Of a stretch of DNA of 64,000 nt, positions 37,045 through 51,861 are shown in pieces (the first letter of the stretch is position 1; each line of letters starts with the position of its first letter). The notes beneath the pieces were generated by a model, which saw only the letters and a list, made by a program, of their open reading frames with translations, made no database searches and was not told the origin of the DNA. The stretch comes from Tillus elongatus. Taxonomy: Eukaryota; Arthropoda; Insecta; Coleoptera; Cleridae. The stretch covers positions 175,579,510-175,643,509 of the forward strand of contig OZ023264.1 in assembly GCA_964006375.1 (NCBI GenBank). The letters run 5' to 3'. A program made the position numbers and the translations under genes.

Positions 37045-38348
37045 AATTCGTACGTCTGTATTGTATCACACGAATGACAAGAGGATAACCATATCAAGTA
37101 AAAGCAAGACTAGAAGGGCTGCTGCAATAATATTGATTCAATCCATCAATTTGTCTTATCAAAGAGGTGCGGACCTTGGCGATAATAAATACGTGGAAAT
37201 AAAACCTCAAATATAACTTCACGTACAGTAGTATAAAAAAACAAAGCTATTTATCACACTGTATCGAAACTGCGGTGTCAGATAAAGAATGCTGGGGTGT
37301 CTGTGGAAAGACGGCTGGAATTTCCGGGCAATCATTTCCAAACCTTGGCCGGATCCGGGCGGCGGTTCCGACTCACTTAATAACTCGTGCCCGGGGCCAC
37401 CGCCAGCCACTTTCATAAAGGCCATGCGGACCGGACCATACACTAGCCGCTCCTCACTTTTGTTTCATTCATTTAGTTACATTTACCGCTGCTGGGTTAT
37501 TTTATACAAATATGAAAGCAGTATGTGCTCGTCACTTTTATCGTTCGAAAGTACATGGGCTGTTATTAGACGGTGAATATGATTTATGACGCGTATGTGA
37601 GCCAACGAATCGTAAAAGTAATTCAGCAGTAAACACCCTATGAATATTATTTGCTTCACCTAATGTGCTCTTAATTTAATTAAAATGGGCTGCTAACCAT
37701 GTTAAATGCATCTTGCTAGTTTTATAGTGGTTAATGATGATGATGGGTTGCCCTAAAGTAATTTTCCTGTAGTAATTGTTGCGTGTATTCATTTTGCGTT
37801 CGCAGTAATAGCTTGTGAACATTTTCCTTAAACCTACTGTCATTCTTATCAAAATAATTACCGGAAAAGATACTTATTTATTTTATTGGCATAGGAGGGG
37901 GTGCAGTTTCGAGATATCGTTAGGAAAATAGATGATTACATATCTCCATCCACACTCTGTGCTACAATTTAGTAGGATGACAGAGTCTAGCACATACCCC
38001 TAACTAGTAAGGTAAAAAGAGACAGACCCAATCATTCCAGACCCCGTGGAGTACCCCGCGATAACGTTTAATGCATAACGAAAAAAGTATGTGTCAACTA
38101 AACGACAGGGGCATGTCCATGTACGTCCAGTACGAGTTAAACAATTAAAACCACTAATGATGCAGAAAACAACTAAGACGATTTTTCCCTAAATAGCACA
38201 ACAGGACAAAGCACAAAATTTTTCAAACACACAAAAACTTTTGAAAGATTGCTGCAGGATGTAGATTTAAATCCTGTTTCTTTTCTAAGAAACGCCATGT
38301 GCACAAGGTTTATACTATGGTGAAAGAAACCTATACTAATAATAAAAA
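37045..38348. other. No recognised gene; small GC-rich patch at 37290-37450
   Basis: Most of this is AT-rich with no recognised feature. The patch 37290-37450 is clearly GC-richer (GGATCCGGGCGGCGGTTCCG, CGTGCCCGGGGCCACCGCC) and open on both strands for about 75-95 codons. The peptides have no motif I recognise. It could be a host exon, a promoter region or part of an unknown element. Confidence 0.4.
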
Positions 38349-41844
<3,496 letters not shown>

Positions 41845-41930
41845 GCAGGGTGCATGCAGCAAATACATTATGGTAGAGAATTTTCGTAAAAATATTTAAA
41901 ATCCGATAACTGAATTTCCTATTAGGCCAT
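41845..41930 (+). repeat. Repeat H, 5' end fragment
   Basis: GTGCATGCAGCAAATACATT, ATGGTAGAGAATTTTCGTAA and AAAATCCGATAACTGAATTT resemble the 5' end of H, closest to the short copy at 14349. The copy fades within about 90 bp. Confidence 0.5.
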
Positions 41931-42407
41931 ATTCTTCAATCTTGAACCATAGTAACACTTATGTAAACGCAGCCTGAGTACTAAATTAAAGAAAAATAAT
42001 ATAATGAACTTCACAGATAACTACAAGTTGGTTTTAAAAAACTATTTTGTTGTTTTGTTTGCAAAAACTAGTTCGATTGGGTTGACAAAAACAAAACCAT
42101 CTAAGCAATTAAAAGAAAAATACCTGCCACACTTATGATTTGTCAGGTACTTTCCTTTTGTAAATATTTTTTTTTCTAGAAAACTTTTGTGCCTCTAATG
42201 AAATTTGCAACAAAATTTCTTTAAAGAGGCTTGCAGCCCATACAAATATCTCTACCAAATTATAAATTTCTAGCTCCATAGAAAATAGAAACTTCTTCCA
42301 ATGATCGCTAACTGGGGCCTCTAAAACTGATGCACTTGCTGGATCCCGCACATTTTTTAATGTTGTTCTGTCATGGCCTAACCTAGCCATTCCTGAAATA
42401 AATTATA
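41931..42407. other. No recognised feature
   Basis: The only open frame (42133-42390, minus, 85 codons, MARLGHDRTTLKNVRDPASA) shows no family motif. It may be chance. Confidence 0.4.
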
Positions 42408-42593
42408 TTTTTTGACACTTGCACCTTGACTAGGTGAACGTCTCGCCACCTAGTTGTGGGACCAAGTAGTATGTTGTCACGCCAGCTCCAAATAACACAA
42501 GGTGTTAAAAAAATAGAGACTGTATACAACCAACTAACAATTTTAGTAAATTGTTAGTCCTGGCCTATTTCTACCCTAATATAGGGACAAAGT
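42408..42593 (-). repeat. Repeat Q copy interrupted by the adjoining palindrome
   Basis: GAACGTCTCGCCACCTAGTT, AAGTAGTATGTTGTCACGCC, ACACAAGGTGTTAAAAAAAT and ATAGGGACAAAG match the inner part of the adjacent palindrome and the fragment at 14118. It ends at 42593, where the palindrome starts with TATGTAAGGCTAGATG. One member of the family therefore appears to have inserted into another. Confidence 0.65.
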
Positions 42594-43098
42594 ATGTAAG
42601 GCTAGATGCATTCTCACAACAATTAGAACCGTAGACCGGTTTCGCTCTAATTAGAGCTCGTCGGTACGGCATACCAATTGCTGCGAAAATACACCTACAA
42701 AGTAATACGGCTATGGTAGCCAGTAAGTGGTGAACATGTCGCCACCTAGTTGCGGAACCCAGTAGTATGTTGTCACGCCAGCTCCAAATAACACAAAGTG
42801 TTAAAAAATGGGCCAGGGCTAACAATTTACTAACATTGTTAGTTGGTTGTATACAGTCTCTATTTTTTTAATACTTTGTGTTATTTGGAGCTGGCGTGAC
42901 AACATACTACTTAGCTTCGCAACTAGGTGACGACACGTTCACCACTCACTTAGTATTGTGGTAGGCTGGCTACCATAGCCGTATTACTTGATAGGTGTAT
43001 TTTCGCTACAATTAGTATGCCGTACTGACGAGCTCTAATTAGAGCCAAACCAGTCTACGGTTCTAATTGTTGTGAGAATGCATCTAGCCTCACATACT
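42594..43098. repeat. ~505-bp near-perfect palindrome (foldback element P/Q)
   Basis: The left arm (TATGTAAGGCTAGATGCATT, GAGCTCGTCGGTACGGCATA, GTAATACGGCTATGGTAGCC, GTCGCCACCTAGTTGCGGAA, CCAGCTCCAAATAACACAAA) is matched by its inverted complement on the right, ending CATCTAGCCTCACATAC. Arms are about 230 bp with a short loop around GTTAGTTGGTTGTATACAGT. Each arm carries the inner palindrome GAGCTCTAATTAGAGC. No open frame. The form is that of a foldback element or hairpin-type MITE; the mobilising enzyme is unknown. Confidence 0.8.
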
Positions 43099-44384
43099 TG
43101 TACTTTGAATAACTTTTAAAACTTTTATACTATTTGCTTCTACTGCATTATTCTTGATATTTCATAAAGAACTAAGAGTTTTTGTTTTGTTTCAGGTAAG
43201 TGAAAGTCTCAGAATCATCTGCAAGTTAGCCTATAATTAATTTAGAACGAAGCTTTGTCTGCACGTGAGTATTGCCAGTCTACAACCATAAGTTCAGGTT
43301 TTCTTGTGACGTAATTCGATTAACATTTTCCTAGTGCAACAATCAACTTTAAATTAACTTTTAAAACTAGTTAGTCTCATCATTATCCAAAGTAAGTCTC
43401 GCTCAGAAAATAGTTTCCCCATTCTCCCTTGCTAACCGTGATTATTCCAGATATACAAAGTTCTTCAACATCTCTTTATTTCTCAGATTCAGAGCAGAAT
43501 GTAATGGCGTATAATGAGGTTCATAGAGGAGCGATAGTGGAGCAGATTGCAATAAGTGGGCCATTAATTTCTGCAAGCGGAACTTCTAGCGCCTCTTCAG
43601 TTTTCATTAAGAAAGTGCACGCTACACTGCTACAAAAATTATTAAGCACCTCTCTTGGTTCTCCAAGTAACGTTATGCCGTTTGCTAGACTCAATTTAAG
43701 AATCGCTCATAAAGGAAGATCTCGTTTCATTTTCCCTAATATATACAAGCATAAACGTATTTTATTATGCTGGGAATTCTGTTTTCCCTAAGTTCACGTC
43801 CTCGGAAAATAAGATGAAACCTGTATTGCACAATCCACTTACAGCAATTTACGTTTATTTTTTCTTTGCGTGTTTTATTCACCGTAGTGTGCTCAAACTT
43901 ACTTAGGTGAAATTCCAAGAGAAACAAATACAAGGATAAATTCTTATGTTTTAGCTACACCAAATGTGTAGGCTTTACTCGATTTTTTATAATAATATAT
44001 AATAATAACCACAGAAATGAGACGTGCAGTCGCGGAGTATGAAGGAACAAGTCCTCTTAGTAGACTATCATTACCGATGCTAAGATGATCTAGAAAGCTG
44101 GCACTTATATTGGAACTTTTGAACAGATTAATTTTGTCATCGCACCTTCTAGAGATCAACACATTGGAGCACATACATACGCTGATTTACTGTTCAGCAA
44201 CTGCAGCAATTAAAACTCTAGGCGTGAAGATTTCTGATCTCATATCCCATCACAGAAACTCGCGTCGAAGAGTGCCCTCGTGGGAGAAAAGATTGATAAG
44301 TAGAGTGGAAACACTTCGAAAAGAAATTGGACAACTGCCGCAATACATTGGGGGAGTACAGACATGAAAATTTCAGAAACGAGT
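43099..44384. other. No recognised feature
   Basis: Two open frames (43429-43791, + and 44110-44367, +) have no motif I can assign. The second ends ETLRKEIGQLPQYIGG and contains RVPSWEKRL, faintly like linker regions seen in some retroelement proteins, but it is isolated. Confidence 0.4.
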
Positions 44385-46285
44385 CCAAGAAATAAGTTCG
44401 ACAATAAGTTCGACAACAATCAACAAATTTTAGTAATTCGGTGTTTATATACTTTTCCATCACTTTAGGGATGACTGAAAGGAGAGAAATAGGCCTGTAG
44501 TTGCTAGGAAGCGCTTTCGATTCTTTCTTGGGGACGGGTTGTACTCGAGCAGTTTTCCAGTTACTAGGGAATATGCCTCTATTGTAAGATGTCTGAAACA
44601 GACGAGTCAGGACAGGAGCAAGTTCTGGTGCGCATTTTTTGAGAACAATTGCTGGGATCTCGTCAAGGCCAGAGGCTTTCCTGGTATTAAGAGATCAGAG
44701 CATCTTTCGTACCTTTCTAGTTTTGAAAATGATATCCGTCATTTTATGCGCAACATTGGGGACTGTTGGTGGTTGAACATTTGGAGGTGGGTTGAGAGTA
44801 GAATTGCCGGCGAACAACGAGGCAAAAAGTTCAGCCTTGTCCAGGGCGGTAGAAACAATTTCATCCCCTGGGACAAGAGGTGGGAACGTGCTCTTGCAGA
44901 AATTATTCCCAATAGATTTAGCAAGAGTCCAGGAGGGTTTGCTTCCGCTGGAGCTTAAGAGGACTTTGTTTTTGATGTGGTTATTAAACGAGTTTTTTGC
45001 CTCAGAAAGAATGCGGGCATTCTTGCGTCGTTAAATGCTTGACGGTTTTCTTGACTGGGATTGTGTAGAAGCTTTTTGTGAGCTTTGATCTTTTCAAGTA
45101 TGGCCTTGTCACAGGATTTAGAGAACCAGGGCCTTTGAGTGGCTGCAGAGGTTTTCTGTGTACGTGGAATAAATAATTCCATGCCAGCTTGGATATTTTC
45201 GGTGACGTTTTGTGAGATATCAGAGGGGTCAGGATGAGAGAAGCAGACAGACGCCCATGGAAATGTGGAAAAGTAATCTCGCATTTCGTCCCAGTTCGCG
45301 GAGTTGTAGTGCCTAACGATACGTGGGTGTGATGGCTGTGTGACCTCGGGTTGCATTGCGCAGGAAGCAGTGACCATGCCGTGGTCTGAGCGACCCAGGG
45401 GCGATGACTGATATCTTATAGCAGTCAGGATTTGTAGTAAGAAGGAGATCCAAGGGATTTGAGCTGTGTGTTGGGATGCGAGGAAAGTAAGTAGGTTGCT
45501 GAACCATATTCGCTAAAGAATTGCTGACTGCAAAGGTCTCCGCTGCTCTTCCTTGTGGATCGGTTTTTAAAGATCCTAGCCATTCCCTATTATGGACATT
45601 GAAGTCACCAAGAATAGTGACCTCGGAGGAAGGATATTCAGAAATCAGATGGTCGGTTTTTTCAGAAACGTAGTCAAAGAGCTGGACAAAGTTGTCGTCA
45701 GAAGGTGACCGGTAAATGCAACAGATGAATTTAGTTGCAGCCCTGAGAGAGAGTTTTATCCATAGTATGTCTTTTCTTCCAGCTTCTAAATTGGGAGTCT
45801 GGTGCAGGGTAGATTGCTACGGACGTACGCGCTCACGCCTCCGTGCAATCTAAAAGAAGTAAGGAGCTCATACCCCGGAAAATTAAGGTGATTAGTGGCT
45901 GTTTTGGCACTGATTTGAGTTTCGGTCAGGAAGAGGAGTTGGGGCCCATTAGCCTGGAGGAAATGGTGGACGGAGTTCAGGTTAGAATTTAGGCCACATG
46001 TATTCGAAAAGGATATTGTAAATCTCAATGCTGGCGCCCCCTGTACACCCCTCTCCCGGAGATCCGAATGGAGGGGTATTTTGCCTCCGGAATCTTTTGC
46101 ACAAGGAGGAGCCATCATCATTTTTGCTTATAAGGGAAACCGACTCATACACCAGAACTGGAAACGCCCGTTGGGACTTCACCTGCCTCTTGATGCAAGG
46201 GGTGGTACCTCCTTGGGCGTGAAAAAGATCCTTTACTATCACGTAAAGGAAAATTCCACTACCACCTACCACATTTAAAATGACA
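44385..46285 (-). mobile_element. LINE-1b: second copy of the 7.3-kb LINE, 3' truncated, inverted
   Basis: On the minus strand from 46285: GGTAGGTGGTAGTGGAATTT, endonuclease pieces (ISFSNTCGLNSNLNSVHHFL, FLTETQIS, GGVSAYVR, ILGDFNVH-like text near 45600), the linker (45377-44955) and the start of reverse transcriptase (NTRKASGLDEIPAIVLKKCA-like, in part, 44700-44560; VMEKYINTELLKF at 44463). It stops near 44385 inside the polymerase. It retains FLTET, which has changed to FLTKT in LINE-1a, but is broken by frame shifts. Confidence 0.8.
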
Positions 46286-47080
46286 ATCTCACATAGACTA
46301 TGGAAATACTGGGCTACGTAAGCTTGTTCTTGATTTTTACGTTTTGCGAGAGATAATATCTATTAATACTTTGCTTAGTGAGGTTGTCTCTTTTTCACGT
46401 TAACGTTTCCTTGTAGAGAGAGAGAGAGAGATTTCACGTAGCATACCGGTCTAACAAAATTCTTCGTACCTAGTCAATTTATACAAATTTTCTTTATGTG
46501 AGGATCCGTTGTTTCACTGCCACGTTTTATGATTTTCAATCAAAACGACTCCGTACCAACTTGTTGATCTTGAAGGCAATATTTTTCTGAGATACTGTTA
46601 CTTATGTTTTTGTTGATAGCAAACTTTTATCACATATTTCGAGCGAAAAGTATGATAAAGTCATATTATTTGGGTACAAAGAAAACTAGCGTTGCACCAA
46701 CTAGGAGCGTATATAGCTCGGTTGTGAGACATAAAGATCCGATCACGTTTAACATTTGAAGCAAAGCAGAACGCAAAGGCCTATGCATACATAGTACATT
46801 AATCGGAAAAGTAAAACAAAACACAAGATCGTGTTAACAGCGCAGCTTTTTTAGTATATTATCAACTCATTTTATCTGAAACAAGCTTCATGGGCTAAAC
46901 CATTTAATTAATTAATTCTTGTTGCCATTACTTGGTGAAACCGCCGCACACTAAAGACAGGAGTAGAAAGTACTTTATTCGCCTTACAAGTGCTGTAAAA
47001 CGGCAAATCTGGCCACAGAGAAGGGAACAAACACTTCTACAACAAGAGAAGTAGTCCCTTCATCTGTATTTAGTAATAAA
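46286..47080. other. No recognised feature
   Basis: No gene or repeat recognised except a short (GA)n tract at 46416-46430. It ends at the 13-bp target duplication of the SINE that hosts the gypsy element. Confidence 0.5.
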
Positions 47081-47105
47081 TAATTTAGTTGATGTCTATA
47101 GATGT

Positions 47106-47424
47106 ATATAGATGTTAATTGCACTTGTTGATATTAAATCCATACGTAAACATTTAATATACTTTATTATTTCACTAACTGAATAAACTATACATTTAAC
47201 TATAAAACAATCACAGACAGCACATAACAGATAACTGACCGAGCGTGGAGAGACGTATCTTCACTGTGTCGGTTAGTAGCGAGGAGAGCGAGAGAGATCC
47301 CTGGTGTCTCTTATATAGTAGTTCTTGACAGCTTGCTGTCGAATAACGTAACGCAACGTTTTAGCTGTCAAGAGAAACATAGGGTAGTGTTGACTAAAAC
47401 ACTGCGGTCGGAACCACCGCCACA
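47106..47424 (-). repeat. 3' LTR of the gypsy element
   Basis: 319 bp, minus-strand sequence starting TGTGGCGGTGGTTCCGACC and ending ATTAACATCTATAT. No difference from the other LTR was found on reading both. On the minus strand an AATAAAGT word (plus 47161-47168) may serve as polyadenylation signal. Confidence 0.93.
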
Positions 47425-47436
47425 TACTCCCCTCTC
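47425..47436 (-). other. Polypurine tract of the gypsy element
   Basis: The minus strand reads GAGAGGGGAGTA immediately before the 3' LTR. It is the expected primer for plus-strand DNA synthesis. Confidence 0.8.
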
Positions 47437-47449
47437 AGTGGCAACGCTA

Positions 47450-50400
47450 TTAGTTCAAGTATCTTCGTGGAAATCGAACTCTACGTCCATGGCGTGTAGT
47501 TTGAACGGGAACGGGAACTTCACTGTCACTTTCAGTTTCACTGGGTGTTGGACTTTCACTGTCACTTTCAGTTTCACTAGGTGTTGGACTTTCACTGTCA
47601 CTTTCAGTTTCACTAGGATGTCTCTGAGGGTGGAAAGTTGTCTGTTCGTTATCACAAAGAATGAATGCGGGTTTAAGACGGTCAACAGAAATTGTCTCTT
47701 CTCCGTGTGATTTCTTGATTTTGAAGACTTTGTCAGTTCGGGATAACACTTCAAAGGGGCCGTCATAAACTGGTTCGAGAGTTTTTCGCGGAATATCAAT
47801 GCGAACAAAAACAAAAGGAGCTTCCATAAGCTTAGGATGGACAAATACCTTTTTTGCAGTATGGTGTTTAAAAGGTACTGGTCGAAGTTTCCTTATGTCT
47901 TCTTTCAGCTGAGATATAAGTGGTGGAACATCATGAGCTTGTGTGCTGTTGAAAAAGTCGGTGGGAAGTTTGATTGATTCTCCATAGACTATTTCAGCGG
48001 GTGTTGAGCGATATTCTGGAATTATGTACGATCTGAGTCCTAGTAACACAATTGGCAATTTAGCGACCCAGTTTTCGTCCATATGAGCTTTCAAGGCCTG
48101 TTTCAGAACTCTATGCCATCTCTCGATTACACCATTTGCTGCTGGGTGGTAAGCTGTGGTCTTGATGTGGTCTGCACCTAGTGTTTTAGTGAGGTGTGTG
48201 AAAAGGTGGCAATCGAATTGTTTACCTCTGTCTGTGGTGATGTATTGCGGAACACCGAAACGAGAGATCCAGCATGATAAAATAGTGTTCGCTACTGTTT
48301 CTGCTGTAATATCTGACAATGGAATTGCTTCGGGCCATCGAGAAAATCTGTCTATTATTGTTAACAGATAGCGTTGACCTTGTGATAGTGGTAATGGTCC
48401 CACAATGTCAACATTTATATGCGAGAATCTTCTCATGGCTGGGGTGTATTGTCCAATGGCACTGGAAGTGTGTCTCCATATCTTGACTTTCTGGCAGGGA
48501 ATGCAAGTTTTAGACCAAAGAGATACATCGCGTTTCAATTTGGGCCAACAAAATCTATCCTGGACCAGATCGACTGAAGCTGATATGCCTGGGTGAGATA
48601 AATTGTGGATAGAATCGAAAATCTTTCGGCGAAATTTGAGCGGAATGAATGGGCGAAGTTTCTTTGAAGAAGAATCGCAAATAAGATTCATTCCGTTGTC
48701 AAGAGGCATGTTTTGAAATTTGTATGAGGAAGATTTAGACTGCAGAAGGTGTTTGAGTTCCTCACAAGATGACTGAGCTTGCGCAATTTCTTGGAGTGAC
48801 ACAGTGGAAGAAAGTGAAATTGTTTCAATGCGAGAACAATAGTCTGCGGGAATGTTTGTAGGACCTGGTATGTAGCGAATGTCTGTGGTAAATTGACCTA
48901 GGAAGTCTAAATGTCGTAGTTGCCTTGGAGATGCTTTATCGACGCGTTGTTCAAAAGCGTATGTCAAAGGTTTGTGGTCCGTATAAATGGTGAAATGGCG
49001 ACCTTCTAGGGTATATCTAAAGTATTTAACTGCCTGATAAGCAGCTAGAAGTTCGCGATCGTAAGTGCTGTAAGATTTTTGGGCTGAAGTAAGCTTTTTA
49101 GAGTAGAAACCTAGGGGTTCTAGTGTTTGATCACGTAATTGTTGGAGGGAAGCGCCTACGGCATAATCAGAAGCATCGACATGGAGAATCAGTGGTAGCG
49201 AAGAAGACGGATGAGCTATTAGTGTAGCGTTTTTTAGTGCCTCTTTCAAACGTTCGAATGCTTCTCGAGTCTGAGGAGTCCACTCGATTTTACGTTTGTC
49301 GCGTTTTTTGGGATTCTGGCAGAGGTCGAATAGTGGTTGCTGAATTTCCGCAGCACGTGGAAGAGAACGACGGTAGAAATTTATGAGACCTAGAAATCTT
49401 CTGAGTTTTTCAATGGTATCGGGAAGAGGTAGGTCGGTAATAGCTTTGATGCGTTCAGGAAGTGGAAATAATCCAGATTTATTTACACGAAAACCTAAAA
49501 ATGAAATTTCGGCCACTCCGAATTCACATTTAGATGAATTGATACGGATGCCGTTGTCTTGAAGTGTCTGAAAAAGTTTTGCTAGATGCTCTTGATGTTC
49601 TTTTTCAGAGGCTGATGCAACGAGAATATCGTCAAGATAGGAGTAGGCAAAGTCAAGATGTCTTAAAATTGAATGTAAATATCTTTGAAATGTTTGTGCT
49701 GAATTACGAAGGCCAAATGGGGTTTTAACAAATTCGAATAACCCAAATGGAGTTATGACTGCTGTTTTGGGAATATCTTGAGGTGCTACTGGGATGTGAT
49801 GGAAAGCGCGAATGATATCTAATTTTGAAAAAATACGTTTGCCTTCTAACTGGGCATTAAAATCCTGCAAATTTGGAATGGGATATTTGTCTGGGATTGT
49901 TTTAGCGTTTAGTGCTCGGTAATCCCCACATGGTCTCCATGAGCCATCCTTTTTTTGCGCCATGTGGAGGGGGCTTGACCATGGACTTTTGGAGGGTCTA
50001 CAAATTCCCAAGTCCATCATGTGCTGGAATTCTAGCTTTGCTTGAGCTAGCTTTTCCGGGGGCAATCTTCTAGCTTTTGCAGTGACAGGTGGTCCTTCCG
50101 TACTTATAGTATGGAAGAACTCAACCTCTGGAAGGTTGCTAGAAGAAGTTTCCTTAAACAGGTCAGGAAATTGTTGTAGCAATTTGAAGTACTGGTGTGT
50201 CGGGTCTACGAGATGAATTTTAGAATTAAATCCTGGTGGTGGGTTAGCACCGGTCTTAGAGAGGTTTGTCTTTGTATCGATTAAACGTCTATGTTTCATA
50301 TCTACAAGTAAAGCAAACTCTGCTAGAAAATCAGCGCCTATAATTGGTTGCTTGATATCGGCAAGTGTGAAGGGCCAGCAGAACCTACGGCGTAAACCTA

Positions 50401-50671
50401 GATCCAAATCTAATAGTTGTTCGCCATAGGTATGAATAGGGGTCCCGTTTGCAGCATACAAGGTACGTTTCGATTGAAATTTCCGTTGGTCGTGAGTGGG
50501 TGGAATAACTGAAATATCCGCTCCAGAGTCGATTAGAAATTTCATATTGGAGCGTCTATCAAAAATAAAAAGGCGGCGTGTTAGGTGGCTCTCGTCTCCT
50601 GCCGCGTGGAGGGAGTGCCTTATTAGTTTTCCGACACATGTTTTGCTTTGAAATTGCAAGGTTGGATGCAA
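47450..50671 (-). CDS. pol: Gypsy Pol polyprotein (protease, reverse transcriptase, RNase H, integrase)
   Basis: Open for 1073 codons; the first is TTG, since the protein is probably made by frameshifting from gag. Domains in order: aspartic protease with [10 protein letters not shown] near residue 48; reverse transcriptase with PCGDYRALN and YLDDILVAS; RNase H with [15 protein letters not shown] and [10 protein letters not shown]; integrase with the HHCC finger (HNLSHPG ... CIPCQ), [13 protein letters not shown] and the Glu in NGVIERWHR. The C-terminus has three copies of a 12-residue acidic repeat ([12 protein letters not shown]). No chromodomain seen. No lesion in any domain. Confidence 0.95.
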   Translation of the reverse strand: MHPTLQFQSKTCVGKLIRHSLHAAGDESHLTRRLFIFDRRSNMKFLIDSGADISVIPPTHDQRKFQSKRTLYAANGTPIHTYGEQLLDLDLGLRRRFCWPFTLADIKQPIIGADFLAEFALLVDMKHRRLIDTKTNLSKTGANPPPGFNSKIHLVDPTHQYFKLLQQFPDLFKETSSSNLPEVEFFHTISTEGPPVTAKARRLPPEKLAQAKLEFQHMMDLGICRPSKSPWSSPLHMAQKKDGSWRPCGDYRALNAKTIPDKYPIPNLQDFNAQLEGKRIFSKLDIIRAFHHIPVAPQDIPKTAVITPFGLFEFVKTPFGLRNSAQTFQRYLHSILRHLDFAYSYLDDILVASASEKEHQEHLAKLFQTLQDNGIRINSSKCEFGVAEISFLGFRVNKSGLFPLPERIKAITDLPLPDTIEKLRRFLGLINFYRRSLPRAAEIQQPLFDLCQNPKKRDKRKIEWTPQTREAFERLKEALKNATLIAHPSSSLPLILHVDASDYAVGASLQQLRDQTLEPLGFYSKKLTSAQKSYSTYDRELLAAYQAVKYFRYTLEGRHFTIYTDHKPLTYAFEQRVDKASPRQLRHLDFLGQFTTDIRYIPGPTNIPADYCSRIETISLSSTVSLQEIAQAQSSCEELKHLLQSKSSSYKFQNMPLDNGMNLICDSSSKKLRPFIPLKFRRKIFDSIHNLSHPGISASVDLVQDRFCWPKLKRDVSLWSKTCIPCQKVKIWRHTSSAIGQYTPAMRRFSHINVDIVGPLPLSQGQRYLLTIIDRFSRWPEAIPLSDITAETVANTILSCWISRFGVPQYITTDRGKQFDCHLFTHLTKTLGADHIKTTAYHPAANGVIERWHRVLKQALKAHMDENWVAKLPIVLLGLRSYIIPEYRSTPAEIVYGESIKLPTDFFNSTQAHDVPPLISQLKEDIRKLRPVPFKHHTAKKVFVHPKLMEAPFVFVRIDIPRKTLEPVYDGPFEVLSRTDKVFKIKKSHGEETISVDRLKPAFILCDNEQTTFHPQRHPSETESDSESPTPSETESDSESPTPSETESDSEVPVPVQTTRHGRRVRFPRRYLN
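47515..47625. repeat. 36-bp tandem repeat in pol, three copies
   Basis: CACTGTCACTTTCAGTTTCA recurs every 36 bp (47520, 47556, 47592). It encodes the acidic 12-residue repeat at the Pol C-terminus, downstream of integrase. Confidence 0.9.
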
Positions 50672-51363
50672 CGTTTGGCCTTGTTGCCAAATCGTTCATG
50701 ATACCAACACGTGGAGGTTGAGGAATTTGCGGTTATGGAGTTTCGAGAAAGCTTGGGTCTTTCTCGGGAGGTAGATCGGGAACGCGTTCGCAATTCGTTG
50801 ACTGATGCTGTTAGCTTCTCTAATTGCGCTTCTAATTTGGCTAGCTTGTCGGGCTCGCGTGACTGAATTTCAGCCACGTTGTATTTATCTCTGGAAAATT
50901 CCACGATTTTGTCTGCTGTAACCGACAAATTATCTAGAGAATCGTTGCTCAAAGCCAAAATTGAACGAACGTTGACTGGTAAACGTTGTAGAAATAAAAT
51001 TTTAAGGAAATTTTCTCCAATCTGACTACCGGCTAAAAACTTCATTTCGCGTAAAAGTTGCGATGGTTTTCTGTCGCCTAATTCTAATTCTGTTAAAAGT
51101 TTATTTAGTTTGCGACTATCGGACTCTTTAAATTCTAATAAAAGACGTTTCATTAGATCTGAATAGGGGGTTGATGATAATGGTTGGGTTAAAAAATCTG
51201 AAATTGACTCTGCGACATCAGGATCGAGTATAGCGAGTACATGACTGAATTTTGTCTTTTCAGAACTGATCTGCGATATATCAAACTGGGCGTCAACCTG
51301 CATTTGCCAGATTTTCACGTTACGTCTCCATATAGGAGGTAATTTTATTGCAACCCTTGCCAT
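50623..51363 (-). CDS. gag: Gypsy Gag protein with CHCC motif
   Basis: 246 codons from ATG at 51363 ([20 protein letters not shown]). The N-terminal part ([54 protein letters not shown]) matches insect gypsy Gag capsid regions. The C-terminus has [18 protein letters not shown], that is C-x2-H-x9-C-x3-C, the CHCC form of the CsRn1 group instead of a CCHC knuckle. It overlaps pol by 49 bp, with pol in the -1 frame. GGAAAAC lies directly before the gag stop and is a possible, non-canonical slip site. Confidence 0.92.
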   Translation of the reverse strand: MARVAIKLPPIWRRNVKIWQMQVDAQFDISQISSEKTKFSHVLAILDPDVAESISDFLTQPLSSTPYSDLMKRLLLEFKESDSRKLNKLLTELELGDRKPSQLLREMKFLAGSQIGENFLKILFLQRLPVNVRSILALSNDSLDNLSVTADKIVEFSRDKYNVAEIQSREPDKLAKLEAQLEKLTASVNELRTRSRSTSRERPKLSRNSITANSSTSTCWYHERFGNKAKRCIQPCNFKAKHVSEN

Positions 51364-51524
51364 GATATTGCTGCTTGAAGAATCTTCGGCCGTTGTGAAA
51401 AAAATCAGATAATTTTTAAATTAGAAAAGACTGACCTGTTTAGATATTAGTTTTCTGTAGGCATGAGCACGTGCGTGGAAGTTAGGCGACGTCGGCTGGA
51501 ACATCAGGCTGGGCATCTTCGGCT

Positions 51525-51542
51525 TGCGGCACGGGGTCACCA
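51525..51542 (-). other. Primer-binding site of the gypsy element
   Basis: Minus-strand TGGTGACCCCGTGCCGCA directly after the 5' LTR. The first eleven bases fit the 3' end of tRNA-Trp (TGGTGACCCCG), as known for CsRn1-type elements. Confidence 0.75.
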
Positions 51543-51861
51543 ATATAGATGTTAATTGCACTTGTTGATATTAAATCCATACGTAAACATTTAATATACT
51601 TTATTATTTCACTAACTGAATAAACTATACATTTAACTATAAAACAATCACAGACAGCACATAACAGATAACTGACCGAGCGTGGAGAGACGTATCTTCA
51701 CTGTGTCGGTTAGTAGCGAGGAGAGCGAGAGAGATCCCTGGTGTCTCTTATATAGTAGTTCTTGACAGCTTGCTGTCGAATAACGTAACGCAACGTTTTA
51801 GCTGTCAAGAGAAACATAGGGTAGTGTTGACTAAAACACTGCGGTCGGAACCACCGCCACA
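51543..51861 (-). repeat. 5' LTR of the gypsy element
   Basis: 319 bp, same sequence as 47106-47424. It drives transcription on the minus strand. A CTATATAAG box (plus 51747-51755) lies about 30 bp upstream of a CTCTCTCGCTCTCC stretch that may hold the start site. Confidence 0.93.
51747..51755 (-). promoter_or_regulatory. TATA box in the gypsy 5' LTR
   Basis: Minus strand CTATATAAG. It is in a suitable position for LTR transcription toward gag; the initiation site itself is not determined. Confidence 0.6.

Larger units (their letters stand above)
47106..51861 (-). mobile_element. Intact Ty3/gypsy LTR retrotransposon, CsRn1-like
   Basis: A 4756-bp element on the minus strand with 319-bp LTRs, a 4-bp target duplication ATGT (47102-47105 and 51862-51865), a primer-binding site, a polypurine tract, gag and pol. 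The pol order protease, reverse transcriptase, RNase H, integrase marks Ty3/gypsy. The Gag CHCC motif and a primer site starting TGGTGACCCCG (matching tRNA-Trp use) are hallmarks of the CsRn1 group. No env frame. LTRs look identical over their length, so insertion is recent and activity is plausible. Confidence 0.93.

Noticed and set aside
43429..43791. 120-codon open frame as a possible host gene
   Set aside because: No domain, no clear splice context, low-complexity Ser-rich start. Not enough to call a gene.
47333..48596. Plus-strand open frames over the gypsy pol gene
   Set aside because: They are antisense shadows of pol and its acidic repeat.
47106..51861. An env-bearing insect retrovirus (errantivirus)
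   Set aside because: There is no third frame between pol and the 3' LTR, and the Gag CHCC motif and primer site point to the CsRn1 group.
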